Positions 7,434-15,920 of a DNA stretch of 28,200 nucleotides are shown here, piece by piece (the first letter of the stretch is position 1; each line of letters starts with the position of its first letter). Under the pieces are notes generated by a model, which saw only the letters and a program-made list of their open reading frames with translations, did no database searches and was not told where the DNA came from. The stretch is from Flavobacteriia bacterium. Lineage in GTDB: Bacteria > Bacteroidota > Bacteroidia > Flavobacteriales > Flavobacteriaceae. The translations under genes and the position numbers were made by a program. Location: positions 1 to 28,200 of the forward strand of contig JAHBAN010000032.1 in assembly GCA_018500075.1 (NCBI GenBank), written 5' to 3'.

Positions 7434-9854
7434 ATGCGCACCGAGGCTCAGGCTGTTGTTATAGGGGGCGGTCTGATTGGCTGCTCCATCCTTTATCACC
7501 TTGCAAAACTGGGGTGGACCGATGTTGTTCTGCTGGAGCGCGACGAGCTGACGAGCGGCTCCACCTGGCACGCGGCGGCGGGCATTCACGGCTTGCACGA
7601 CAGCGCCAATATCAGCCGCCTGCAGCATTACACGATGAACCTTTACAACAGCTTAGAGGAAGAGACGGGCCAGAGCTGCGGGGTGTTCCAGCCCGGCTCG
7701 CTTTACCTCGCACAGACCGAGGAGCGGGTGCACCAGCTCAAGCTGCAAGAGGCCAAGGCCAAGCTTTACAACATGGATTTTGGCGAGATCAGCCGCGAGC
7801 GGGCCGAAGAGCTGCATCCATTGGTCAATTTTGACGGCATCAAATGTATCATGTGGGAGCCATCGGGGGGCAATGTGGACCCTTCGGGTGTCACAAATGC
7901 CTATGCCGCCGGTGCGCGCCAGAGGGGCGCGGAAATCCACCGTTTCACACCTGTGACTGCCACAGAGGCGCAGCCCGACGGGAGCTGGATTGTGCGCACG
8001 CCCAAGGGCGACATCAAGACGCCCTGGGTGATCAACGCGGCGGGCCTCTGGGGGCGGGAAGTGGCCGCTCTGGCGGGGATCGAGCTGCCGCTCCAGCCCA
8101 CGGAACACCAGTATTTTGTCACCGAAAGCATCCCCGAGATTGCCGCGATTGAGCGTCGCTTGCCTTCGGTCGCGGACCGGGACGGCGAATATTATATGCG
8201 TCAGGAGGGCAAGGGGCTGCTGATTGGCGCCTATGAGAAAGATATGCGCTTCTGGGCCGAAGAGGGCACGCCGCTTGACTTTGCCCATGATCTGTTTGCC
8301 GACGATCTGGACCGGATCGAGGAAAATATCCTGCGCGCGATTGACCGTGTGCCTGTGGCTGGAACAGCCGGGATCAAGCGGGTCATTAACGGGCCGATGA
8401 TCTGGTCGCCCGACAGCAACGTGATTTTGGGGCCTGTGCCCGAACTCAAAGGCTATTTCTGCTGTAACGGGATTATTCCGGGCTTTAGCCAGTCGGCGGG
8501 CATGGGGCTTATGGTGGCGCAGTGGCTCACCACGGGCGAGATGGAATATGATATGTTTGCCTGGGATATGGCGCGGTTTGGCGCTTGGGCGGACAAGAAA
8601 TTTACCAAAGCGAGGGTGCAGGATGTCTATGCGCACCGTTTCAAGATCCACTTTCCCAATGAGGAGCGCGCCGCAGGGCGGCCTGTGCGCACGCGGCCTG
8701 CTTACGAGAGCCAGAAGGCGATGGGCGCGGTTTTTGGCCTCAACTACGGCTGGGAGCATCCGCTCTGGTACTCCGGTGTCGAGGGGACGACGGACACCGA
8801 CGGCTTTACCCGCCAGAACTGGTGGGCGCCTGTGGGCGAGGAATGCAAGAGGCTGCGCGAACACGCCGGCATCATCGATATCAGTAACTTTGCCAAATAC
8901 CGCGTGCAAGGGCCGGGGGCGGAGGACTGGCTCAACGCTGTGTTTGCCAACAAGATGCCAAGCGAGGTCGGGCGCTCCTGTCTCACACCGCTGATCGGGG
9001 TGCGCGGCGGGATCGCGGGGGACGCGACTGTCACCAAGCTGGCGGAAGATGAATACTGGATTGTCAGCTCGGGCATGGCAGAGCGCTATCAGAAGCGCTT
9101 TTATGACATGGTGCCGCTGCCTCTGGGCACGACATTTGAGAGCATGACCGAGGCGATGTGTGGCTTTAACGTGGCCGGACCAAAGAGCCGCGCGCTGTTG
9201 CAGAAGCTCTCCAACGCGAGCTTTGAGACCGATGACTTCAAATTCATGCGCTCCAAGCGGATCGAGATTGGCGGGGTTGAGTGTCTCGCGCTGCGGGTGA
9301 GCTTCACTGGCGATCTGGGCTGGGAGCTGCATTGTGCGAGCGAAGACCAGCTGCGCCTCTGGGAGGCGTTGATCGCGGCGGGGAAGGATCTTGGGGCCGG
9401 GCCTGTGGGCAGCCGTGCGCTGATGAGCCTGCGCATCGAGAAGGGCTATGGCAGCTGGAGCCGTGAATACAGCCCGGAATACTGGCCGCAGGAAGTCGGG
9501 CTTGAGCGGCTGTGCAAGCTGGACAAAGCGTTTTTGCACAAGGCGGCTGTGGCCGAGGCCCTGACCAAAGCGCCGCGCGAGGAGCTTGTTATTATTGCGC
9601 TGGAGGAGGCGGATGTGACGGCGTCCAACGCTGACGCGACGGGCGGGGAGCCGATCTTTAAGGACGGTGTGCCTGTGGGCCGTGTCAGCTCGGGCGCTTA
9701 TGGCTACACGGTGGGCATGAGCCTTGCGCTTGGCTTTGTGAAGGGCGCGAAGGCAGGGGATTCTGTGGAGGTTATGGTGCTCGGGCAGCCGCATCGGGCG
9801 CGGATTTTGCATGAGGCGCCGTTTGACCCCCAAGGGGCGCGCTTGCGGGCGTGA
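7434..9854 (+). CDS. Dimethylglycine/sarcosine dehydrogenase-like FAD oxidoreductase with GcvT domain (paralogue)
   Basis: An 806-residue paralogue of the divergent minus-strand enzyme with the same order: DAO FAD domain (GGGLIG at 11-16), GSTWHAAAG with His46 as the likely covalent flavin site, FAO_M bridge, and GcvT folate-binding plus C-terminal domains (FTGDLGWELHC). It presumably oxidises a related N-methylated amine with transfer to tetrahydrofolate. The pair differ clearly in the residues after the flavin histidine (IHGLHDSANI versus FHTLNGDTNM), so they may act on different substrates or successive demethylation steps. I start at 7434 because the nucleotide-binding glycines and His46 then fall at the same positions as in the paralogue; 7416 is a possible alternative (six residues longer). 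The ribosome site is weak (AAGG, nine bases upstream). Four hairpins follow the stop. Confidence 0.9.
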   Translation: MRTEAQAVVIGGGLIGCSILYHLAKLGWTDVVLLERDELTSGSTWHAAAGIHGLHDSANISRLQHYTMNLYNSLEEETGQSCGVFQPGSLYLAQTEERVHQLKLQEAKAKLYNMDFGEISRERAEELHPLVNFDGIKCIMWEPSGGNVDPSGVTNAYAAGARQRGAEIHRFTPVTATEAQPDGSWIVRTPKGDIKTPWVINAAGLWGREVAALAGIELPLQPTEHQYFVTESIPEIAAIERRLPSVADRDGEYYMRQEGKGLLIGAYEKDMRFWAEEGTPLDFAHDLFADDLDRIEENILRAIDRVPVAGTAGIKRVINGPMIWSPDSNVILGPVPELKGYFCCNGIIPGFSQSAGMGLMVAQWLTTGEMEYDMFAWDMARFGAWADKKFTKARVQDVYAHRFKIHFPNEERAAGRPVRTRPAYESQKAMGAVFGLNYGWEHPLWYSGVEGTTDTDGFTRQNWWAPVGEECKRLREHAGIIDISNFAKYRVQGPGAEDWLNAVFANKMPSEVGRSCLTPLIGVRGGIAGDATVTKLAEDEYWIVSSGMAERYQKRFYDMVPLPLGTTFESMTEAMCGFNVAGPKSRALLQKLSNASFETDDFKFMRSKRIEIGGVECLALRVSFTGDLGWELHCASEDQLRLWEALIAAGKDLGAGPVGSRALMSLRIEKGYGSWSREYSPEYWPQEVGLERLCKLDKAFLHKAAVAEALTKAPREELVIIALEEADVTASNADATGGEPIFKDGVPVGRVSSGAYGYTVGMSLALGFVKGAKAGDSVEVMVLGQPHRARILHEAPFDPQGARLRA

Positions 9855-9864
9855 GCAGAAAAGC

Positions 9865-9977
9865 GCGGCTTTGCCGCTCAGGGTTTGCGCAGCACTGGCG
9901 TGCTGCGCCGTGGGCGGGGGGCCAGCCCCCCGCGGCTCAAAAGCCCAAGGCTTTTGAGCCTTCCCCCCGGGATATTG
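9865..9977. terminator. Four-hairpin convergent terminator region with CCCCCGGGATATT tail (copy 1)
   Basis: Between the ends of the plus-strand flavoprotein gene and minus-strand aroB, four hairpins follow one another: GCGGC/GCCGC (9865-9877), GCGCAGCAC/GTGCTGCGC (9887-9908), CGGGGGGC/GCCCCCCG (9915-9932), and a perfect 12-bp stem GGCTCAAAAGCC/GGCTTTTGAGCC with loop CAA (9934-9960). A CCCCCGGGATATT tail ends at 9976. The last two hairpins and the tail have the same architecture as the element at 15921-15990. It probably works as a bidirectional terminator and is one member of a dispersed repeat family. Confidence 0.65.
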
Positions 9978-9992
9978 GGAGAAAGAAAAAGA

Positions 9993-11108
9993 TCAGCGGC
10001 GGCGATTGAGCGCGTCGGTGAGCACCTGTTTGAGCACGGGCGCGGGGACATCGGATGTGACGAAGGCCTCGCCTATGTCGCGGGCCATGATGAAATTGAG
10101 CTTGCCTGCGCTGACTTTTTTGTCTTGCATCATGAGCGCGATCAGCCCGTCGGCATCTGGAAGATCACCTTCAATATCAGAGAGATCGACCTTCATCTTC
10201 ATGTCTTTGAGATGGGCGCGCACGCGGCTTGGCGCCTCTTGGGCGCAGAGGCCAAGGCGCGCGGAAGTTTCATAGGCCAATGCGCAGCCGATGGCGACGC
10301 CCTCGCCGTGCAGCAGGCGCCCGGAGTAGCCTGTGGCGGCTTCCAGAGCGTGGCAGAAGGTATGGCCGAGATTGAGCAGGGCGCGCTCGCCCTGTTCGGT
10401 TTCGTCGCGCGCGACAATGCCGGCTTTCAGGGCGACCGAATGTTTGACCGCCTGTAAGCGCAGCGCCTCATCGCCGGCGGCGAGCGCGGGGCCGTTGGCC
10501 TCGAGCCAGGCAAAGAAACCGGCATCCCCCAAGAGGCCGTATTTGGCGACCTCGCCGTATCCGGCGAGGAAATCGCGCTCTGTGAGCGTGCCAAGGACCG
10601 TGATGTCGGCGAGCACAAGCGCGGGCTGGTGAAAGGCGCCAATCAGGTTTTTGCCATGCGGGGCGTTGATCCCGGTTTTGCCGCCAACCGAGCTGTCGAC
10701 CTGGGCCAGAAGCGAGGTCGGAATTTGCACAAAGCGCACCCCGCGCCGCAGGATGGCGGCGGCAAAGCCGACCAGATCGCCAATCACGCCGCCCCCGAAG
10801 GCGATGACCACATCGTTGCGCTCGATTTGCTCAGACAGCAGCCAGTGCACGACCTCTTGCAGATGGGCCCAGCTTTTTGTCGCCTCCCCGCGGGGCAGGG
10901 GCAGGTGACTGTGGGCAATGCCCCGGGCGTTGAGCGAGGCTGTGAGGCGAGGCAGATGAAGGCTGGCGACATGGGCGTCGCTGACGATCGCCACTTTGGA
11001 GCGTTTCAGCAGGGGCGCGATATGCGCTCCGGCCGCATCGAGCAGGCCCGGCGCGAGCCTGACCTCATAGCTGCGGGCGCCCAGCGAGACGGGGACAGTT
11101 TCAATCAT
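9993..11108 (-). CDS. aroB: 3-dehydroquinate synthase
   Basis: A 371-residue enzyme that converts DAHP to 3-dehydroquinate, the second shikimate-pathway step, using NAD and a divalent metal in the cytoplasm. The diagnostic blocks are present in order: FGGGVIGDLVGFAAA, the DSSVGGKTGIN loop, KNLIGAFHQP, GHTFCHALE with its metal-binding histidine, and HGEGVAIG. The length is normal. The start at 11108 is preferred because GGAG lies about eight bases upstream; an ATG at 11126 would add six residues. It overlaps the end of aroK by eight bases, so the pair is one operon with coupled translation, the usual aroK-aroB order. It ends against a convergent hairpin element. Confidence 0.96.
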   Translation of the reverse strand: MIETVPVSLGARSYEVRLAPGLLDAAGAHIAPLLKRSKVAIVSDAHVASLHLPRLTASLNARGIAHSHLPLPRGEATKSWAHLQEVVHWLLSEQIERNDVVIAFGGGVIGDLVGFAAAILRRGVRFVQIPTSLLAQVDSSVGGKTGINAPHGKNLIGAFHQPALVLADITVLGTLTERDFLAGYGEVAKYGLLGDAGFFAWLEANGPALAAGDEALRLQAVKHSVALKAGIVARDETEQGERALLNLGHTFCHALEAATGYSGRLLHGEGVAIGCALAYETSARLGLCAQEAPSRVRAHLKDMKMKVDLSDIEGDLPDADGLIALMMQDKKVSAGKLNFIMARDIGEAFVTSDVPAPVLKQVLTDALNRRR

Positions 11109-11655
11109 CTTCGGTCTCCATGACATCGGCGCGGGCGGTGAGCGCGCTCAGCACCTTATCGGCCATTTGAGCGATCGAATAGGCGGGTTTGGCTGTGACG
11201 CAGAGATCGGCGCGGGCGTAGACGGGCGCGCGGGCCTCAAACAGCTCGGCCAGTGTGGCGCGGGGATTGGCTGTGCGCAGGAGCGGGCGGGTGTCTTTGT
11301 GGCCGACCCGGCTCCAGAGCAGATCCAGATCGGCTTGCAAAAAGACCGAAACGCCGAGCTGTGAGATCAGCGCGCGGTTTTCCTCGGAGAGAAAGGCGCC
11401 GCCGCCTGTGGAGAGGACCGATTTTTCCGGCGCATTGAGCAGGCGGCGGATCACCTCGGTTTCGCGGGCGCGAAAAAACGGCTCGCCGTCGCGGGCAAAT
11501 ATTTCGGGGATGCTCATATTGGCGGCCTGAACGATTTCGGCATCGGAATCCAGAAACGGCGCACCGATTTTTGCCGCGAGGGCGCGACCGACGGCTGTTT
11601 TGCCAGCCCCCATCATTCCGACCAGAACGATGGTTTTGTTCAACCTGTGGCGCAT
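11101..11655 (-). CDS. aroK: Shikimate kinase
   Basis: A 184-residue P-loop kinase that phosphorylates shikimate with ATP. Residues 13-20 are the Walker A motif GMMGAGKT. The DSD motif (FLDSDAEI), the FRARETEV shikimate-binding region, STGGGAF and the lid arginine region (TRPLL) follow in the expected order. The length is typical of alphaproteobacterial forms. It is the first gene of a minus-strand aroK-aroB pair, whose stop overlaps the aroB start. The upstream 136-bp region is shared with a divergent small membrane-protein gene and contains a perfect 15-bp palindrome. Confidence 0.95.
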   Translation of the reverse strand: MRHRLNKTIVLVGMMGAGKTAVGRALAAKIGAPFLDSDAEIVQAANMSIPEIFARDGEPFFRARETEVIRRLLNAPEKSVLSTGGGAFLSEENRALISQLGVSVFLQADLDLLWSRVGHKDTRPLLRTANPRATLAELFEARAPVYARADLCVTAKPAYSIAQMADKVLSALTARADVMETEDD

Positions 11656-11671
11656 CTGTCTCCAGCTTCGT

Positions 11672-11686
11672 CTGATCTGCGATCAG
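11672..11686. promoter_or_regulatory. Palindrome in the divergent aroK/membrane-peptide region
   Basis: CTGATC (11672-11677) and GATCAG (11681-11686) form a perfect inverted repeat with a three-base spacer, 17 bases upstream of the aroK start. A TATAAA at 11750-11755 may be the -10 box of the rightward genes, though no good -35 is visible. An operator role is a guess. Confidence 0.3.
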
Positions 11687-11791
11687 CCAATCTTTGCAGT
11701 TTTGGTTTATTGTTCGCCTGAATGGCGTGATCTTTCGCAAAATGCCAGATATAAAGTGGAACAAGCGCGATTAAGCGAGGGCGGAGAGCAT

Positions 11792-11941
11792 ATGGGTAAA
11801 CTTCTCAAGTGGTTGTTTTATTTGATCATTCTGGGTTTTGTTGCGCTTCTGGCTTATGCCTATGTCGGGCCGCTCTTTGACGCGGAGTTTGCCCCCAAGT
11901 CTCAGGAGATTCGCATTCCGGTGGAGCTGGATGCGCATTAG
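11792..11941 (+). CDS. Small single-pass membrane peptide
   Basis: A 49-residue protein. Residues 4-28 form one hydrophobic helix (LLKWLFYLIILGFVALLAYA) preceded by a lysine, and the rest is a short charged tail (about 20 residues) that could sit in the periplasm. GGAGAG at 11783-11788 sits three bases before the ATG. The next gene begins inside its last codons (11-bp overlap), so the two are co-transcribed and probably coupled. Longer in-frame starts exist but run through the aroK promoter region. I do not recognise a function; its link to the exported protein that follows suggests they act together at the envelope. Confidence 0.75.
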   Translation: MGKLLKWLFYLIILGFVALLAYAYVGPLFDAEFAPKSQEIRIPVELDAH

Positions 11942-13499
11942 GCAAGCTTTTGCCCGGCGTCTCGGGGCGCTGGTTTGTGCGCTGGTTTGCGCGCTGCTTG
12001 GCGCAGTGCCTGTGAGGGCCGAGGCACCGCTGACGGCGATTGACTGGCTGGGGGAGGCCGGCCCTGTGATCCGCGCGCCGGAGGGCGGGCCGATGGCGGG
12101 GCAGGAGGCCCCTGTCAGTTTGAGTGCGAGTGCGCCGGATGTGACCATCGCTTCGATCGGGGCGGTGCGCGCGCAGGTTTCTGTGGGGCTGTTGGGGCGC
12201 TCGATCACCGGCTTGCCGGAGACGCTTTGGTCGGGGAGCCGCTATGAGAGGCTGCGCGAGGAGATCGCAGGGGCGGATTTTCGCAGCATTGCCGCCTTGC
12301 AACGGCTGTTTTACACCTTGATGCTGGCCGAGGCCCTGCCGCCGGACGGGGCGGATGCGGAGCGGTTTTTGACGCTGCGGGCCGATCGGCTGCGCGCCTT
12401 CGGGGCGATCGAGCCGGCCGAGGCGCTGGTGGAGCGCTTGCCGCTGTCCAGTGCGGCGCATTTCGGGCTTTGGTTTGATCTGACCTTATTGGCAGGTCTG
12501 GAAGACAAGGCCTGTGCCGTGCTCAACGCCAAGCGCGGCCTGTCGGGCGATTATGCGGCGCATATTTTCTGTGCCGTGAGGGGTGAGAACTGGGCGGATG
12601 CGGCGCTGTTGTTTGAGGCGGCGGATGCTTTGGGGCTGTTGAGCGGCTCGCAGCGGCGGCTGTTGCTGGCGTTTCTGGACCCGGACTATGCCGAGGCAAG
12701 CCCCTTTCTTGCGCCGCCCCGCGAGATCAGCCCTTTGGAATTCAGGCTTTATGACGCGGTCGGTAATCCTTTGCCGACGGCGAACCTGCCTGTGGCTTTT
12801 GCAGTGTCGGATTTGCGGACTGTGGCGGGCTGGAAGGCGCAACTTGAGGCGGCCGAGCGGCTGGTGCGCAATGGCGCGCTGTCGAGCAATGTCTTGCTTG
12901 GGCTTTACACCGAGCGCAAGCCTTCGGCCTCGGGCGGGGTCTGGGAGCGGGCCCGTGCGGTGCAGGCGCTTGAAGCGGCCTTGGAGGAGGGCAGCGCGGC
13001 GCGGCTCAGTGCGGCCTTGCTGAGGGCGCATGAGGTGCTGGCGGCGCATGGGCTGGTTTCGCTTCTCGCCGATCTCTATGCGCCCGAGATTGTCGGGGCC
13101 GAGCTGACCCATGAGGCAGAAGACTTGCGGTTCCGGCTTGGCTTGTTGAGTGCGGATTATGAGCGCGCCGAGGCGCCGCGCGATCCGGCGGCAGACGTGG
13201 CCTTTTTGCAAAGTCTGGCGGCGGGTGCGCCACTCGGGGCGGCGGCGCTGGAGGATCGGCTTGCGGAGGCGATAGAAGCGGGGTTTGGCGCGGCTTTGCC
13301 CGATCCGGCGGTGCTGTCGCTGATGGAGGGGGGGCAGCTCGGGCAGGCGATTCTGGCGGCCTCTGAGCAGCTCAAGGCCGGTTTGAGCGGCGATTTGGCG
13401 GCGCTGCGCAGCGGCCTTGCGGCGCTGCGCCTGATGGGGCTGGAAGATGTGGCGCGCCGGGCCAGTTTGGATATGATGCTGCAAAGACGGCAGTTTTGA
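11931..13499 (+). CDS. Exported alpha-helical protein of unknown function
   Basis: A 522-residue protein with a clear Sec signal peptide: basic MRIRQAFARR, a hydrophobic run, and VRA before a likely cleavage at residue 30/31. The mature part is rich in Ala, Leu and Glu and looks like stacked helical pairs in the TPR/Sel1 style, but I cannot assign a family or catalytic residues. The ATG at 11931 follows GGAG by four bases and overlaps the membrane-peptide gene by 11 bp; an earlier in-frame ATG at 11838 would hide the signal peptide and is less likely. The recombinase gene starts 30 bases downstream, so the three genes may form one transcript. A periplasmic location is inferred. Confidence 0.8.
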   Translation: MRIRQAFARRLGALVCALVCALLGAVPVRAEAPLTAIDWLGEAGPVIRAPEGGPMAGQEAPVSLSASAPDVTIASIGAVRAQVSVGLLGRSITGLPETLWSGSRYERLREEIAGADFRSIAALQRLFYTLMLAEALPPDGADAERFLTLRADRLRAFGAIEPAEALVERLPLSSAAHFGLWFDLTLLAGLEDKACAVLNAKRGLSGDYAAHIFCAVRGENWADAALLFEAADALGLLSGSQRRLLLAFLDPDYAEASPFLAPPREISPLEFRLYDAVGNPLPTANLPVAFAVSDLRTVAGWKAQLEAAERLVRNGALSSNVLLGLYTERKPSASGGVWERARAVQALEAALEEGSAARLSAALLRAHEVLAAHGLVSLLADLYAPEIVGAELTHEAEDLRFRLGLLSADYERAEAPRDPAADVAFLQSLAAGAPLGAAALEDRLAEAIEAGFGAALPDPAVLSLMEGGQLGQAILAASEQLKAGLSGDLAALRSGLAALRLMGLEDVARRASLDMMLQRRQF

Positions 13500-13529
13500 C
13501 ATGGGCGATTGTGTGGGGGTGGTTTTGGC

Positions 13530-14450
13530 ATGAGCGACTGGCTGGGACCGTTTTTGGAAACAAAAGCCGCCGAAGCGGGCGCGGCCAAGAACACGCTTTT
13601 GGCCTATGCACGGGATTTGAACAGCTTTTTGGGCTGGTGTGACCATCACAATCATGCGCCCGAGCGTCTCGGGGCCACCGAGATCGAGGCCTATCTTGTG
13701 GCCTGTGATGCGCAGGGCTTGGCCAAGTCGACGCGGGCGCGCAGGCTTTCGGCGATCAAGCAATATTACCGCTTTGCCTATGAAGAGCGCCTGCGCGCGG
13801 ACAACCCAGCACTTGAGATCAGCGGGCCGGGGCGCAGCAAGGCTTTGCCCAAGGTCTTGAGCGAGCAGGAGGTGGGGCGTCTTTTGGTCTCGGCGGGCGC
13901 GGTCGGACGGGGGTCGGGCGAGCGGCTGCGCAACCGGTGTTTGATGGAGCTGCTTTATGCGACAGGGATGCGCGTGAGCGAGCTTGTGGGCCTGCCGGTG
14001 GCGGCGGCGCGGGGCAATCCGAGGTATCTTCTGATCCGTGGCAAGGGCGGCAAGGAGCGGATTGTGCCGCTCTCGCCGGATGCGCGGACTTTGGTGCAGG
14101 AGTGGCTTGTGCTGCGCGATGCTGCCGAGGAGGCGGCGCGGGCCAAGGGGCGTGCGGCCTCGCGGTTTCTGTTTCCGAGCCAAAGCAAGGCCGGGCATAT
14201 GACGCGGCACCGGTTTTATCTGTTGATCAAGGAAATCGCTGTGGTGGCGGGGATCAGCCCTGAGGCTGTCAGCCCGCACAAGCTGCGCCATGCGTTTGCC
14301 ACCCATCTTCTGGCGAATGGCGCTGATTTGCGCGCGATCCAGACGCTTTTAGGCCATGCGGATGTGGCGACGACAGAGATTTATACCCATGTGTTGGAAA
14401 AGCGGCTGGCCGATCTGGTGCTCAACCACCACCCGATGGCCAAAGACTGA
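13530..14450 (+). CDS. xerD: Tyrosine site-specific recombinase, XerC/XerD type
   Basis: A 306-residue tyrosine recombinase. The N-terminal SAM-like core-binding domain spans about residues 1-100. The catalytic domain carries the full set: Arg148 (TGMRVSEL), Lys172 (RGKGGKER), His250 and Arg253 (HKLRHAFATH), His276 (LLGHADV) and the nucleophile Tyr285 (TEIYTHV). The length and the spacing of these residues fit XerC/XerD, which resolve chromosome dimers at dif with FtsK. XerD is more likely than XerC, but this is not decided by the sequence. There are no phage or transposon genes nearby, so this is probably the housekeeping enzyme. The ATG at 13530 is preferred to a TTG at 13509. The stop codon sits in a 12-bp tandem repeat. 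Confidence 0.88.
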   Translation: MSDWLGPFLETKAAEAGAAKNTLLAYARDLNSFLGWCDHHNHAPERLGATEIEAYLVACDAQGLAKSTRARRLSAIKQYYRFAYEERLRADNPALEISGPGRSKALPKVLSEQEVGRLLVSAGAVGRGSGERLRNRCLMELLYATGMRVSELVGLPVAAARGNPRYLLIRGKGGKERIVPLSPDARTLVQEWLVLRDAAEEAARAKGRAASRFLFPSQSKAGHMTRHRFYLLIKEIAVVAGISPEAVSPHKLRHAFATHLLANGADLRAIQTLLGHADVATTEIYTHVLEKRLADLVLNHHPMAKD

Positions 14451-14483
14451 GCGAAAGACTGAGCTGAAGGCTGAGTGAAAGAC
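14442..14483 (+). repeat. 12-bp tandem repeat over the recombinase stop codon
   Basis: AAAGACTGAGCG, AAAGACTGAGCT and GAAGGCTGAGTG are followed by a partial AAAGAC, giving 3.5 copies. The first copy holds the last two codons and the TGA stop. Because the unit is a multiple of three, each full copy puts another TGA in the same frame. Confidence 0.75.
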
Positions 14484-14498
14484 GGCGCCGAAGGCGCC
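14484..14498 (+). terminator. GC hairpin after the recombinase gene
   Basis: GGCGCC, loop GAA, GGCGCC. No T tract follows, so an intrinsic terminator is uncertain. Confidence 0.3.
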
Positions 14499-14580
14499 CC
14501 GACGGGCCAAACCCTGCCTTGGCTCTTGAAGTTTGCCGGGGAAAGGCTTCATAAGCAGGAGAGTTTATGTGGAGGGATCA

Positions 14581-15888
14581 ATGGATCCGACTGTGGCCTC
14601 ATCGGATGGGGCGTATTGGATAACCGCGGGGGCGATTGCCTTTTTGCTGGTTTTGTCGGGCTTCTTTTCGGGAAGCGAAACCGCATTGACGGCGGCGTCG
14701 CGGGGCAAGCTGCGCACCCAGGCGGACAAGGGCAGCTCGGGGGCCAAGCGGGCGCTTGACATCACCGAGGACAACGAGCGGCTGATCGGCTCGGTCCTTT
14801 TGGGCAACAACCTTGTCAACATCCTTGCCGCCTCGCTGGCGACCTCGCTCTTTACAGCGCTGTTTGGCGAAAGCGGCGTGGCGATGGCCACGTTGATCAT
14901 GACCATGCTTGTGCTTGTCTTTGCCGAGGTCTTGCCCAAGACCTATGCGATCACCAATGCGGAACGCGCCGCGGCGCTTGTCTCGGCGCCAATCCGTGTT
15001 GTTGTTCTGGTGTTTGCGCCTGTGGTGAGCGCGGTGCGCTGGTTTGTGCGGCTTTTGCTGCGTGGAATCGGCATTCAGGCCGACCCTGACAGCCATATTC
15101 TGGCCGTGCGCGAGGAAATCGCGGGGGCGCTCTCGCTCGGGCATTCGGAGGGGATTGTCGAGAAGGAGGATCGTGACCGGATCCTTGGCGCGCTGGATCT
15201 GGCGGAGCGGGCTGTGGAGGAGATTATGCTTCATCGCTCGGGGATCGAGATGATTGATGCCGATTTGCAGCCGCAGGAGATTCTGGACCGCTGTTTGAGC
15301 AGCAACCACACCCGCTTGCCTGTCTATCGTGGCGAGCAGGACAATATCATCGGGGTGATCCACGCCAAGGACCTGCTGCGCTCGATGCACAAACATATGG
15401 TGGCGGCGGGCACGGTTGAGGCGGCGTTCAACGGGTTTGATATCGCCGAAGTGGCGATGGAGCCATATTTTGTGCCCGAAACCACGACGCTGGATGAACA
15501 AATGCGCCAGTTTCTGCGCCGCCGCACGCATTTTGCGCTGGTGGTGGATGAATACGGGGTCTTGCAGGGGCTGATCACGCTGGAGGACATTCTGGAAGAG
15601 ATTGTGGGCGAGATCACCGACGAGCATGACCCGGCGGCGGAGCATTCTGTCATCAAGGGCGAGGACGGGGTGTTTTATGTGGATGGGGCAATGACCATTC
15701 GCGACTTCAACCGCGCGACGGATTGGTCACTGCCTGACGAGGACGCCAACACGGTGGCCGGGCTTGTGATCCATGAGGCGCAGATGATCCCTGACGTGGG
15801 GCAGGTCTTTGCCTTTCACGGCTTCCGTTTTACCGTTCAGGAGCGGGCTGACAACCGGATCACCAAGTTCAAGATCCGTCCGCTTTAG
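14581..15888 (+). CDS. CorC/HlyC-type membrane protein (DUF21/CNNM, CBS pair, CorC_HlyC domain)
   Basis: A 435-residue inner-membrane protein. Residues about 8-190 form the DUF21 (CNNM) region with several hydrophobic helices and the FFSGSETALTAASR signature, plus LVFAEVLPKTYA. About 205-325 form a CBS pair (SNHTRLPVY, GVIHAKDLLR, LVVDEYGVLQGLITLEDILEEIVGEI). The C-terminal CorC_HlyC domain follows from about 340. Relatives are linked to magnesium or cobalt efflux and to envelope stress; the transported ion cannot be assigned. The ATG at 14581 has GGAGGG at 14571-14576. An upstream in-frame start at 14533 is rejected because it adds a non-conserved, non-hydrophobic leader. The 130-bp gap before it suggests its own promoter. 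Confidence 0.9.
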   Translation: MDPTVASSDGAYWITAGAIAFLLVLSGFFSGSETALTAASRGKLRTQADKGSSGAKRALDITEDNERLIGSVLLGNNLVNILAASLATSLFTALFGESGVAMATLIMTMLVLVFAEVLPKTYAITNAERAAALVSAPIRVVVLVFAPVVSAVRWFVRLLLRGIGIQADPDSHILAVREEIAGALSLGHSEGIVEKEDRDRILGALDLAERAVEEIMLHRSGIEMIDADLQPQEILDRCLSSNHTRLPVYRGEQDNIIGVIHAKDLLRSMHKHMVAAGTVEAAFNGFDIAEVAMEPYFVPETTTLDEQMRQFLRRRTHFALVVDEYGVLQGLITLEDILEEIVGEITDEHDPAAEHSVIKGEDGVFYVDGAMTIRDFNRATDWSLPDEDANTVAGLVIHEAQMIPDVGQVFAFHGFRFTVQERADNRITKFKIRPL

Positions 15889-15920
15889 AGGGTTTTCGCC
15901 TGCTGACGCAGGCGATCCGG

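Noticed and set aside
7653..9833. Long minus-strand frame opposite the plus-strand flavoprotein; similar ones at 21637-23379 and 19872-21305
   Set aside because: All are antisense shadows of strongly recognisable enzymes in high-GC DNA.
12486..14306. 606-codon open frame on the minus strand across the exported-protein and recombinase genes
   Set aside because: Two plus-strand genes with clear motifs or a signal peptide account for this DNA; the antisense product is Arg/Gln/Pro-rich and resembles nothing.
13530..14450. Tyrosine recombinase considered as an integrase of a genomic island
   Set aside because: The motif spacing and 306-residue length fit housekeeping XerC/XerD; there is no adjacent tRNA, att-like repeat or phage gene.
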